Shown here in pieces: positions 1-10,190 of a DNA stretch of 64,000 nt. The notes beneath the pieces are model-generated. The model was not told the origin of the DNA, searched no databases, and saw nothing but the letters and a program-made list of their open reading frames with translations. Position numbers and translations under genes: made by a program. Source of the DNA: Bryoerythrophyllum caledonicum. Taxonomy: Eukaryota; Streptophyta; Bryopsida; Pottiales; Pottiaceae. Within the stretch, counting starts at the first letter, position 1, and each line of letters begins with the position of its first letter. The stretch spans positions 17,822,904-17,886,903 of the forward strand of contig OZ020517.1 of assembly GCA_963971425.1 (NCBI GenBank), read 5' to 3'.

Positions 1-1002
1 GTCCAGTTTTGGTGCTTCCGTAGATGGTTCAGCAGCGCTCCGCCACTCTTCCCACCACTGGAAAGTGTTCCGCCGAGCTACTTCTTTTCGCCGCTAAATG
101 TCTTCGACCCTCTAGACTTCCAGGCATCGTTGCTCGTCGTGTCATGCTTTTTCTGCATCCTGACGTTGTGTCTGCTCTTGCAGTAGCCGCATAGCTTCCG
201 GAAGTTCAAGTCTGGACCTTGTCGGATAGCCCCACTGACTCCGGTGTTGCTATATTGGGTCTCCTTGTGTTCGTTGACGTCTTGCCTCCTTCTCTGCCCT
301 CTGATGAGCCTTAAATTTGTCCAGCATGCGCCTTTGTTCCGATATGAACTCTGGATCATGGTCAAAATCCTCTTCTTCTCTGAAGTGGACGGTTGGTTTC
401 CTGTGCTGGTCTGGTCCAGGATGTCCCAGGACTGGACCCGAACGTCCCATGTCTGGACCGTATCTCTTAGGATATTCATGCCCCAACCTCTAGCTCATTT
501 CGTCTAGACTTGCACGTAGATTGTCTGGAGTTTGAGCTTCATGTCTTGGAGTTGGCGGTCTATCCCATGCCCGGAGATCCATCTTCTCCTCTAGGTCTGG
601 ATCATTGACCAGCATGCTGATATTTGTCTGAACCGGCTCCCATCGGTGGTGGAGTGTGCCTTCGTGGACTCCAAACTCCCTCCGGTTCATCTCTGGTGCT
701 CCCTCTGCTTCTCTATTGTCCTGCCTTGTCCGGATTGGGAGCTCTCCTAGATCTCCGAGTCCGTCTGGTCCTCTCTGGGGCGAATCGTAAGCCCCCTGTG
801 ATGAATTCTCGCCAATCACCTCCATGTCTACTGGATGTCTCCGGTTCGCCGTACTCTCCTCTGAGCTTGGATTTCGGTATCTTGTAGTGTCGTCTGTCTC
901 GACTATCTCCTCTTGAATCCTTGATAGAATTCGTCTCCTCTCCTGTTGTGCTTGGAATCTTGTTGCGAGCTCCATGTCTAGACCTTCATAGTCTCCCTCC
1001 AT
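1..1002 (-). pseudogene. Degenerate retrotransposon gag-like region (partial)
   Basis: Read on the minus strand from the ATG at 1000-1002, one frame runs to the window edge. It is interrupted by TAG at 490-492, TAG at 250-252 and further stops nearer position 1. The reading is charged and low in hydrophobics: an N-terminal Gln/Arg/Glu-rich helix, a Pro-rich middle, then HFREEEDFDHDPEF and a long Lys/Arg/Glu helix. That composition suits a plant LTR-retrotransposon Gag. No CCHC knuckle, protease or polymerase is visible, because the element continues off the left edge. The ATG lies 25 bp inside the LTR ending at 1027, the usual gag position. Retroelement assignment is fairly safe; the lineage is unknown. 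Confidence 0.5.
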
Positions 1003-1026
1003 CCTGCAGCAAGTGCTGCCACTATA

Positions 1027-1720
1027 TGTTGGATTTCTCTATTGTATCACTCCAGTAGTGTGCTTCTCTAGTACTCGAGTGTGTGGTCATCCAGTCAGTT
1101 ACCTCCTTCGGTACTGCTTTTGTCACCTACACCTCTCCTGGTCTCTACAACTGTCCTGTTTCTACACCCAGATCACTCCACTCATACCAGTAGTCAGTAG
1201 TACATGCTCGTCATTCATGTTAGGTCCTTTCCCGGTTCTAGATCATTTATTTCGCCGTCAAATATTCTCTGCCAACATTCTCCCTGGGATAACACTAGTC
1301 CAGCCACTGTTTCCTTTTTGGTTCATTTCCCATTGGATGTCCTGATCTAATTTCTAGCTACACCCTTTCTTCTTACCTAATTCCTTTGAGTCTTAGGTCT
1401 CACTTCTGCCCTAACTGTTCCCAACTGGTTTAGGTTTTCTCCTCTTGTTTTTCTTTCCTCCCTACACATTTGTTGCATTTGTTGTTTTGCTCTTCCTTTT
1501 TATGGTTTTTATGGTTTTTATGTATTGATCGTAATTTTTAGTGAATATCCAGATGTCTGACAAATATCTAGGATTATATCGAGTTCATGTCCAGTTTTGC
1601 CCAGATTCTTTACTGATGTATCTTGTAAATGTCCAGATTCTTGATTAATGTCCACATTTATATCTAGTTTTTTCCAGATGTTTCACTGGTTTGTGTTCCA
1701 TTACTGATTTTCGTTTAACA
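1027..1720 (-). mobile_element. LTR of the gag-bearing retrotransposon
   Basis: On the plus strand the segment starts TGTTGGA and ends TTTAACA, so on the minus strand it has TG...CA ends with short inverted termini. It lies directly upstream of the minus-strand gag-like frame. The 24 bases between (1003-1026) would hold the primer-binding site; I do not recognise the tRNA. The gag-side border is well placed. The far border at about 1720 is chosen only from the ACA end. The second LTR would be outside the window. Confidence 0.4.
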
Positions 1721-2473
1721 CACTTCGATGACAATCAACCAAACATATTTCCATTCCATCTAATTGTTGCAGAACTGTGAAACGTTTGGATTTCGAACTT
1801 ACTTCAGTAACACTGGACTATCCCCCTTTTGACGTAGGATCAGTCCTCTGATCCAGATCTGGACAAATCTTGGCCGCACGTTGTCTCCTCCAGTATCTCG
1901 TGGCCCAGACCACTGCTCCAAGGGTCCAATGCGAGTACCCGAGTCACTGCAGGTGTCCGTATGTTGTATGTAGAGGTGCTGGGTGCGCCACTGTCCGTCT
2001 GTTGCTAGGATCAAGATGCAGTTCCGGCATCTGTCGGTGGAGAGTCCAAAGGTAGTCTTCGGGAGTTGTGCAACTCCAGTCCCTGGATTGTAATCCTGGA
2101 CGTCTCCTTGTAACGTGGAGTAGGTCGGGGAAGACTCTGATTAGGGTGATAAGAGTCTGGACACTCCAGATTTCGCAAGATGCCCCTCTATAATTCTTCA
2201 GGTGTGAGATGGTCACAGCCGGAAGGGCTGTTTGGGGCGGTGTAGAAGTCTTCCTCCTCTTTAAAGCCCCGGTAGTGTCGATTACCGAAGTAATGGTCAA
2301 AGGTTGCAATAGGTTGTGCCAATGGGAGTTGCGCCTCACTGTTGGGCTCTACGTTCTTCCTTGACTCCATCCACCTTGAGTTGGTCAATTGTTTGGGGCT
2401 GCTATAGATACTACTGTGAGCGTCACCAGCGTTGGAAAGTGCTCTCCATCACTAGACTGAACTGTAGTCTGTA
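1721..2473 (-). pseudogene. Second gag-like remnant, heavily decayed
   Basis: Minus-strand reading between 2388 and 1799 is coding-like but split over at least two frames with stops. It contains FKEEEDFYTAPNSP, which resembles the FREEEDFDHDPEF segment of the gag remnant nearer the left edge. It may be the internal region of the older minus-strand retroelement whose LTR and primer site lie at 12.9-13.8 kb, since the E1 element was inserted between them. No domain can be assigned. Confidence 0.3.
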
Positions 2474-2506
2474 GTGCAGGATTTCCTCAGGGTATCCGCC
2501 GGACTT

Positions 2507-2705
2507 CACTCCAGCTCGATATCGACTGAGTATCCTTTAGACTACACTCCAGCTCGGTATCGACTGAGTATCCTTCAGACTACACTCCAGCAGGGTATCG
2601 ACAGGGTATTCTCCAGTCTTCACTCCAGCAGGGTATCGACAGGGTATTCTCCAGTCTTCACTCCAGCAGGGTATCGACAGGGTATTCTCCAAACTTCACT
2701 CCCGC
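2507..2705. repeat. 38-bp minisatellite, about 5 copies
   Basis: The motif CACTCCAGC recurs at 2507, 2545, 2583, 2621 and 2659, with a decayed copy at 2697, giving a constant 38-bp spacing. The last three full copies are nearly identical (GCAGGGTATCGACAGGG core) and the first two are diverged. Probably within the old retroelement's internal region. Confidence 0.85.
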
Positions 2706-2744
2706 ACGGCCCATGGTATGACGTGGGTATATGCCGGACTACTT

Positions 2745-2850
2745 CTGTCTGTGGCTGTCTGTGGCTGTTTGTGACTGTCTGCAGCTGTCTGTGTCTGTCT
2801 GCAGCTGTTTGTCTGTGTCTGTCTGTGTTTGTCTGCAGCTGTCTGTATCG
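2745..2850. repeat. CTGTCTG-type simple repeat
   Basis: Imperfect runs of CTGTCTGTGG and CTGTCTGCAG with a 6-bp beat. The long open frames across it on both strands are products of the repeat and are not genes. Confidence 0.8.
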
Positions 2851-3179
2851 TTTTTCTGCAACTTGATGAACCACCGCTTGCGACCCTCTAGAAGACGGCG
2901 GTTGTCGTACCACAAATTTTTCATTTTTTTTAGTGAGGTAGATATAGGTATTAAAATTAGACAAGATAAGCTAGGGTGGAAGGTTATCCCCACCCGGAGT
3001 TAATCTTTAAGTAAGATTAGGATAGGAGGAATACGGGGTTTTTATGAAAGCCTTTATAGTAGCAAGAAGGGAGCTAGAGCTATGACTTAGATTCTAGCTT
3101 AAAAACAGTCCCTCGGGCCCTAAACCCGCATGAAGACCAAGAGGCAGGGAATGCCATTATCCGAGCCAACCCACACCAC

Positions 3180-3325
3180 TCGAATTTGGCCCAGACGATG
3201 GACACCACCCGAATCTGGCCCGGAAGATAGACACCACCCAAATCTGGCCCGGACGATGGACACCACCCAAATTTGGCCCGGATGATGGACACCACCCGAA
3301 TCTGGCCCGGAAGGTGGGAAGAAGT
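3180..3325. repeat. 29-bp minisatellite, about 5 copies
   Basis: Units of the type GAATCTGGCCCGGACGATGG plus ACACCACC repeat every 29 bp in the E1 leader, upstream of the larger minisatellite. Open frames here and downstream are repeat artefacts. Confidence 0.85.
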
Positions 3326-3447
3326 AGGACAGGAAGGGACCCGGGAGGTTCCCAAGACACGGCCACCGAGCATAATAGTCAGCCCAGATGAGGAAGAATC
3401 ATCACTGCGAGGAACAGGCCACGAACACGAAGAGGCGAGGAGGATCA

Positions 3448-4255
3448 TCACAGTCGGAGGCTCCGGGCCAGCCCTTGTGAGCGAATTCCTACTGTTGAGT
3501 GAAGGCTCCGGGCCAGCCCTTGTGAGCGAGTTCCTGTTGAGTGAAGGCTCCGGGCCAGCCTTGTGTGAGAGGAGCCTTGTTTTGAGTGAAGGCTCCGGGC
3601 CAGCCTTGTGAGCGAGTTCCTGTTGAGTGAAGGCTCCGGGCCTGCCTTGTGTGAGAGGAGCCTTGTTTGAGTGAAGGCTCCGGGCCAGCCTTGTGAGCGA
3701 GTTCCTGTTGAGTGAAGGCTCCGGGCCAGCCTTGTGTGAGAAGAGCCTTGTTTTGAGTGAAGGCTCCGGGCCAGCCCTTGTGAGCGAGTTCCTGTTGAGT
3801 GAAGGCTCCGGGCCTGCCTTGTGTGAGAAGAACTTTGTTTTGAGTGAAGGCTCCGGGCCAACCTTGTGAGCGAGTTCCTGTTGAGTGAAGGCTCCGGGCC
3901 AGCCTTGTGTGAGAGGAGCCTTGTTTTGAGTGAAGGCTCCGGACCAGCCCTTGTGAGCGAGTTCCTGTTGAGTGAAGGCTCCGAGCCAGCCTTGAATGAG
4001 AGGAGCCTTGTTTGAGTGAAGGCTCCGGGCCAACCTTGTGAGCGAGTTCCTGTTGAGTGAAGGCTTCGGGCCTGCCTTGTGTGAGAAGAACTTTGTTTTG
4101 AGTGAAGGCTCCGGGCCAGCCTTGTGAGCGAGTTCCTGTTGAGTGAAGGCTCCGGGCCAGCCTTGTGTGAGAAGAGCCTTGTTTTTAGTGAAGGCTCCGG
4201 GCGAGCCCTTGTGAGCGAATTCCTGTTGAGTGAAGGCTCCGAGCCAGCCTTGTTC
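3448..4255. repeat. About 86-bp higher-order minisatellite
   Basis: Two related sub-units alternate. One carries GTGAGCGAGTTCCTGTTGAG, the other GTGTGAGAGGAGCCTTG, and both end in GTGAAGGCTCCGGGCCAGCC. About nine pairs are present. The frame stays open through the array on both strands, giving long spurious minus-strand ORFs (412 and 271 codons) that I do not call. It ends immediately upstream of the E1 coding region. Confidence 0.9.
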
Positions 4256-4259
4256 AAAG

Positions 4260-6337
4260 GCACCTACGGTGTGAAGGGAGCACCAGCAGTAGGACATGAA
4301 GAGCAAGCCCCAACCCATTTTTCACGCCTCAAAACCCTCAAACTTCGAATAGCCTCTAATCTGGTACCCTCGGGAAAGAAGGAGATTTTCCCGGTCATTC
4401 CCAAGGATTCTCTGGAGCTCACCGAGCTCAAAGCGGATCTCCTTCGCATGGGCTATCTCTCCCTCATGGATTTCTGTTGGAGCTTTTGGGTGAAATCCAC
4501 TATGCAGGAGATGCGGCAAGATCCCTTGTCGGAACCCGATAGAGATAGCATCCGGGCTTGCCCGGATAGATGGACCATGGGAAGGTGGCAAGAGGTGTAC
4601 AACTTTCCACGACAAGGGGCGGGGTGGACAAGTACGAAGAAGGAGGAGTATGCCAAGGGGAGGTTCGGTAACAAGGATGCCAAGAACGGTTATGCGGTAC
4701 AAGATTGCACGGACCTCCGCGCCCGACGGGTCTTCGCATTCCTTGTACCAATCTTACACCCCGAGAAACCCACCCGAGTAACGGTTACTCTCGCTAACAC
4801 CGTGTATGGTCCCTACCTTGGCGAGAGGGTGGTGAATTGGGCCATCATCGTGAATGATGTGGCAATTCGCTTGACTCGGAGTATTCACAATGTCAAGCGC
4901 GCCCCCCTCTGCCCGTTTCTGATCCAAATGTATTACCATTTCAAGGAAACCATTCCGGAGGAGGACATGGCGTATGGAACGCAATTGATGATGAAGAAGT
5001 TCGAAGGGACAGAATCATAACCCGAACCGGGGTCTGAGGGAGGAAGCAGCTCATCACAATCAGGAGAGGAGATTGTACCACCTCCCAAGCGTCAGAAACA
5101 GAGACAGGGAGGAGCCCCCTCCACTCGCACCCGCGCAGCCATCCGCGCCGCAGCCACCGGACCGGCCCAACTCTGAGGCAAGTCTTATCCAGCCCCCGAG
5201 CTACTCGAGGCTATTCGCATATATTTGGAAGACTCGGATAGGACCTTGGGACAAGCGAGCAACTTGGTAGGTAACCCTCCGCATGAAGATTTGATCGCTA
5301 CAATCAAGGAGAAGGTCGGAGGAGCCGACGATCTTCGCCTCATGGAGCAGAAGGTCAACCGACTCACACTCGAGGTGACAAAGGTAAGAAGTCAAGCGTT
5401 GGAGGCAGAGAGAAGTTGCAAGGCAGCTCTTCTCCAAGCCAATGCCTCGGCAGCAGCGTTACAACAGGTAGATGAAAAATTACGTTTTCCCGCAGATGTG
5501 GTACTGAAGGCCAAGATGTTCGACGTTCGATTGGAGAGAGATGATCACATTTCCAGCAAGCAGGTGATTGCCTTCGTGATGGAGCAAACCGTGAAGGTTG
5601 AGGCGGCTTATGCCAACATGCGGTTATTGGTGAGCAATCTCACTCACATTTTACCCAAGTTTGTGGAAGACTCCGACAGTTCCGACAAGGATGGGGACTC
5701 GGGTTCGGAGACCAACCCGGAGGAGCGTCACCTCGGTGATCAAGGCCCACGGAAGGAGAATGAAGTGGTGGACCTTGACAGCCCGGATCTGCCCCCTCCA
5801 CTCGTGAGCTCAAGGGTCCCGACAGGACCATTCCCTTCGGAGGTCATTGGACCGATGCAGAGCGGTTGGAAGGAACGCCCGGGGGTTGCGATGGAGTCCA
5901 CACTTCCCGTGCATCCTCGCCAGCTGCCACTCGGTGATTCCCCGCGCACTACGCCGATTGTGGCCCCTTTGTAGAGCACGCTTCACATTGGGAAGACCGC
6001 AAGTGAGAGTTCCTCTTACTTGTACACTCCAGGACAGATATCCGGCCAGGATATCATCATGGGCATCCCGAGTCAAGCATCGGCCCCTCCGACACAATCC
6101 GGGCCACATTCGGGCATGACTACCGTGTCAATCACCCCGGATGGCCCGGATTCCTCCTTGCCTTCGAGGAAAACCTTATTGAGGGCAACAATTGGTCAAC
6201 CTACGCCTTCCACCGATGTGTTTGCGCCATTGGTGGCACTTGCAGCAGCCTCGCCCACCCGGACTTCAAGCCGGAGTTCCAAAAAGCACAAGAGGAGGGA
6301 GGAGCAGAAGAGACTCGAGGAGCTAGCCCGGAAGTAG
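4260..6337 (+). pseudogene. E1 ORF: conserved element protein, broken
   Basis: One frame runs from the end of the minisatellite to TAG at 6335-6337, broken by TAA 5018-5020, TGA near 5174 and TAG 5972-5974. I see no convincing ATG; the frame continues back into the repeat. Protein order: an N-domain of about 220 residues (LLRMGYLSL, RWQEVYNFPRQGAGW, RRVFAFLVPILHPEKPT, GERVVNWAIIV, PLCPFLIQMYYHF), a Ser/Glu stretch with a basic KRQKQRQ patch, a coiled coil (LRLMEQKVNRLTLEV), an acidic Ser tail and a basic C-terminus (KKHKRREEQKRLEEL). The same order is in E3, and the N-domain recurs in the intact E2 protein. I do not recognise the family. A vague likeness to plant-mobile-type domains (VNxxxII then PFLI) is inference only. 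Confidence 0.65.
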
Positions 6338-6879
6338 GCCAGGATCTTGGTTCGTAGGTCACTGTTCAATCCGGGAATTGGCCCCCGGTTGACTTTGGAT
6401 TTTGACTTGGTGTGGGAGTGTGAAAACTCCCACTTTATAGGCCCCACTAAAAAAATGAGTTAAAAGTATTTGTTTTGATTAATTGTTGTTAGAAAGTAGT
6501 TAATTGTACATATAATTAGTTAGTATAAGAATTAGGTAAAATAGGAAAATGCTTAACTTCTTAATTAGTTTTAGAATGGTAATAATACCGGGTCTTAAAC
6601 TAGTAAATTCCTATACCCGGAAACACTATGAAAGATGCCCGGGAGGCCGGGAAAACCTTTCCCGGGATAGTCCGAAAACCTTCCCGGTACTTCTTTATGT
6701 GGAACCACCATTCTAATCAAATTTTTATAGTTAAGGTTTTCACATATTAGTTAATACCTTATTTAACTAGATTAGTAAGAAGATAGATTAGTTATATTAG
6801 TAATTGTAGTTTCTTTTCAAATTCTTTTAGTCAGTTAGTTAGTCTTTATGTTTTGTTTTGTAAATGAATTAGATTTTTA

Positions 6880-6960
6880 TTTAATTAGAAAAGAATAAAA
6901 TAAATTAGATTTTTTTTAAATATAAAAATTAAAAAAATAAATTTAATTAATTTTAAAAAA

Positions 6961-6991
<31 letters not shown>

Positions 6992-7190
6992 TAAATAAAT
7001 GGCCCAGGGCCGGGATCCCAACCCCGACCCTGTGGTGGCCGGGACCGGGTCACAACCCCCGGCTCGACCACCAGCCGGGACCGGGACCCGATCCCCCGGC
7101 CCAGACAGGACTTTGTGTCAAAAAAAAAAAAAAAAAAAGAAAGGACTGGGACCGGGACCGGGACCCTATTCCCCGGCCCAAACAGTAACT
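6880..7190. repeat. AT-rich tract then GGGACC simple repeats
   Basis: An A/T stretch with (AT)n at about 6960-6980 and (AAAT)n to 7000 is followed by imperfect GGGACC/CCCCGGCC repeats around an A18 run near 7119-7137. Long plus-strand readings across it are low-complexity and not called. Confidence 0.7.
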
Positions 7191-8010
7191 TTTATTTTAA
7201 TAGAGGAGGAAGAAGAGGAGGGCCGCGAAGACACCAAGGGGAGGAGAGGTTGTTTGTTTTTTTTTTTTGTTGTTCTTCTTGGGTTGTCTCTCCTTTTTCT
7301 TGTCCTCTTTGATGCAAGGAAGTAAGAGACCGAGGAGTGTCTAGGGTAGATACAATTGGTGGGTTTGTGAGTAAAGAGGCTTGCACAATTACAAGAGGAA
7401 GGATTTCCTCTTTTGTGTCTTTAAATTTTAGAAGTGAGGAAACTAAGTTTTGAGAGATTTAGAGTTAGGGTTTGAATCTTAAAAACCTTGGTGGAGCTTG
7501 GAGCTTGAAGGAAGAAGAAGACGGAAGAAAACCCAAAAACCTAAATCTATTTTAGATTAGGGTTTTTGGGGTTTGAAGGTTGTAAGAGTGCGAGAAGCGC
7601 AAAGAGACTAGGAGTGGCGGAAGCAACTCCAAGGCACTTGAATCTTTGTAAGCAAAGTGCCTCCACCTTGTAAATTTCATCTTTTGTGTATGTGCAACTT
7701 CTAGTTGTACAATTGCTTGTTTGTAAAATCTCTTTGTTTGTCATAAAAACTCCTACTCTCACTTCTATTGTTGTTTCTCTTCTTTTGTAAGAAGGCTTGT
7801 GATTGTTTGGATTTGTGAGAAGAGTTATGCAAATTTTGCATAACTTTGTCTTGCACAAATTCTAAGTTCGTCCCGGTCTCCCGGTGGTCACCGGTAAACC
7901 CTTGAGAAACCTCTTTACTTCAAAAGGGGTGTTGTACTTAAGTGTTGTTTTTGTGTAAGTCAAGTAGCATTTTTGAGACATAGGTGTCCTGGTGAATTTC
8001 CCGGGACAAC
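7191..8010 (+). promoter_or_regulatory. Probable transcribed leader of the E2 ORF
   Basis: No ORF of interest. The stretch is T/A- and GAAG-rich with several AGGGTTTGA/ACCCTAA-like words typical of plant 5' leaders (7460-7575), ending just before the ATG context ACAACATGG at 8011. I cannot place a TATA box or a start site. The call is based on position. Confidence 0.3.
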
Positions 8011-9483
8011 ATGGCTCTACCGGCTACTTTCAAGTTGTTGAAAGTGGATCCCAACAAGCGGGAAGGGACGGAAGAAGGAAGGCAACTTGAAGAGGATCTC
8101 ATTCGGATGGGGTGTGGAAGATTATACGAGAAGCCTTGGAAGTTGGCGGGAGGTGGAGTAGTTGAAGAATTGGCATCACCCGGGACTTCCCGGGGAGCTT
8201 ACCGGGCCAAGCCTCGGGTATGGACTCGAAGGAAATGGAGGAAGGTCTACTCATTCGAAAACCGGGAGGGTTGGAAGCCGAGAAATAACAAGGTATTGCT
8301 AGATTCTCACACCTCTCGGAGCTATGATTCCTCCGAGGGATATCATAGCTCATGCTTCATCGATTTAAGGTTGAGAAGGGTGATTGAGTTTTTAAACTCG
8401 ATTTTCCATCCCAACCGGAAGGAGCGAATCCCGGTGAGGTTGGCAACGGCTTATGTGCAAGCTTATTTCGACGTCTCCTCTCCGGATTGGGCACTTCTTC
8501 TTCAAGAAGTGTTAACACCTCAAATTCGTGCCATTCAAGAAGGTGAGAATACGAAAGTTTTCCTCACGCCATACCTATTTCACCTTTACGAGCATTTTGA
8601 ATGCTTAGAGGAGGAAGAGAAAAACATTTGGAGGCTAGCCTCATTATCTCAAGGAGCTTTTCCCGGGAAAACCTCCCGGGTGACTCTACCGGTAAACTCA
8701 CCGACGACCTCTCCTTTACTTCTTCCCGGGGAGTCTTCCCGGCCGCTCCAGCCTACACCGGAGGAGTCTCCCCGTTCTTCTGGATCATCCACTTTAAGAG
8801 ACACCTTAAACAAGTGTGCTCGCAAGGTGAATGATTTAGAAAACGAGCTTTTTGAAACTAGAAGTCTTCTCCGGGTGCTCCGGGGAATTTTTGAAGTGGA
8901 GGACAACCGGGACATCGTAGCCGCTTCCCGGGAAATACATCGGAAATTATCGAAGGCTATGACGGACCTCAAAACAGCGAAGGAGGCCCAAGAGAAGACA
9001 AGCAAGACCATGGCCAAACTCACGGAGATGTATGTGGAAGGAAAGGAGGTCATTACCGGAGGTCCACCCGCGGGTCTTGTCCGGGCTCAACATCGGGATC
9101 TTGTGCAAGACAAGAGGAAGTATGTTCCTCAACAATCATCCTCTTCGGAGGAAGGTAATTCTCCTCCAAATTATTCTATTAGTGAAGTAGGCTCATTGTC
9201 CTCCAAAGGTTTGGAGGCAAGAGTTTACAAGAGGCAAAAAGGGCTTCCGAGAAATTCCACCGGGAAAGTCCCGGGACACCCTTCTTCCTCTTTGGGGGAG
9301 TCTTCGAAGGTTATACTTGAAGAGTTGAGGAATGATACTCACATTACGGAGAACAAGCCTAAGGAGCTTCGGATGGTGGTTTATCAACCACCGGGATGCG
9401 GTGACAACAAGCTTTTCCGGGACAGCCTCCCGGTCTCTCCTATATCGGAGGAAGAGGAGGATGTTTATTATTTCTCCGACTAG
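8011..9483 (+). CDS. E2 ORF: intact conserved element protein, 490 aa
   Basis: Starts at ATG 8011 in a good context (ACAACATGG) and ends at TAG 9481-9483. Residues 1-210 form the conserved N-domain shared with the E1 and E3 pseudogenes. Shared points include EEDLIRMG, RKWRKVYSFENREGW, LRLRRVIEFLNSIFHPN, the alternating VRLATAYVQAYFD segment, and a TPYLFHLYEHF block. Residues about 265-345 are a heptad-rich coiled coil (LNKCARKVNDLENELFET, then REIHRKLSKAMTDLKTAK). The rest is Ser/Pro-rich with a basic KRQKG patch and an acidic EEEEDVYYFSD end. There is no zinc knuckle, protease, polymerase or transposase motif. Function is unknown; a Gag-like structural or DNA-binding element protein would fit. 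Being intact in the youngest nested copy argues for recent use. Confidence 0.7.
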   Translation: MALPATFKLLKVDPNKREGTEEGRQLEEDLIRMGCGRLYEKPWKLAGGGVVEELASPGTSRGAYRAKPRVWTRRKWRKVYSFENREGWKPRNNKVLLDSHTSRSYDSSEGYHSSCFIDLRLRRVIEFLNSIFHPNRKERIPVRLATAYVQAYFDVSSPDWALLLQEVLTPQIRAIQEGENTKVFLTPYLFHLYEHFECLEEEEKNIWRLASLSQGAFPGKTSRVTLPVNSPTTSPLLLPGESSRPLQPTPEESPRSSGSSTLRDTLNKCARKVNDLENELFETRSLLRVLRGIFEVEDNRDIVAASREIHRKLSKAMTDLKTAKEAQEKTSKTMAKLTEMYVEGKEVITGGPPAGLVRAQHRDLVQDKRKYVPQQSSSSEEGNSPPNYSISEVGSLSSKGLEARVYKRQKGLPRNSTGKVPGHPSSSLGESSKVILEELRNDTHITENKPKELRMVVYQPPGCGDNKLFRDSLPVSPISEEEEDVYYFSD

Positions 9484-9870
9484 ACTTACCGGAAGTCTAT
9501 GTTTCAATGCTACTGGTTATGTCATGTTATGTTTCGTTATGTTTTTTTTGTTAAATGTTATGTTTTGTTATGTAATTTTCCTACCATTGGTGGGAAGATT
9601 TTGGAAGGTGGTTGATTGAACTAAGTGAGAGTAATGATGTCGATGGGGCCCTATTGTGCACCCGGTCATTGCCACTTAAGTGAATTCTTCCATTTTCCTC
9701 TTATTGTTGAGGATATGGTTACCGGGAAGGGAAACCGGGATTTCCCGGTGTCCCGGTGACTAGGCCACCCTAGATTATAGGATCTAGATTCTTTTTTCCA
9801 TGATTTGTGGATCTAGGTTTTCGTAGTTTAGTGAGTGGCCTTGGTGTACTTAAGGGGGGCTTGGTGCTCC
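9484..9870 (+). other. 3' flank of the E2 ORF, no gene seen
   Basis: T-rich sequence with several TTATGTTTTGTTATG words directly after the stop, then unique sequence. It could hold the 3' untranslated region. No clear polyadenylation signal. Confidence 0.3.
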
Positions 9871-9879
9871 TTTTAATTC

Positions 9880-10190
9880 ATTCCCTCTTTGTGTCTTTGC
9901 TTGTGTTTTTGTGTCTTTACACTCCTTCTTTGTATCTTCATTCCCTCTTTGTGTCTTTGCTTGTGTTTTTGTGTCTTTACACTTCTTCTTTGTATCTTCA
10001 TTCCCTCTTTGTGTCTTTGCTTGTGTTTTTGTGTCTTTACACTCCTTCTTTGTATCTTCATTCCCTCTTTGTGTCTTTGCTTGTGTTTTTGTGTCTTTAC
10101 ACTCCTTCTTTGTATCTTCATTCCCTCTTTGTGTCTTTGCTTGTGTTTTTGTGTCTTTACACTCCTTCTTTGTATCTTCATTCTCCCTCT
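9880..10190. repeat. 60-bp minisatellite, 5 copies
   Basis: Five nearly identical 60-bp units containing TTTGCTTGTGTTTTTGTGTC and TTCTTTGTATCTTCATTCCC. Because 60 is a multiple of 3 and the motif lacks stops in most frames, it creates five long overlapping false ORFs with 20-residue periodicity. None is called. The array lies in the 3' part of E2, and the high copy identity suggests recent expansion. Confidence 0.95.

Noticed and set aside
3080-4318. 412-codon minus-strand ORF, and a 271-codon one in another frame
   Set aside because: Both are products of the 86-bp minisatellite; the peptides simply repeat AGPEPSLNRNSLT-type units.
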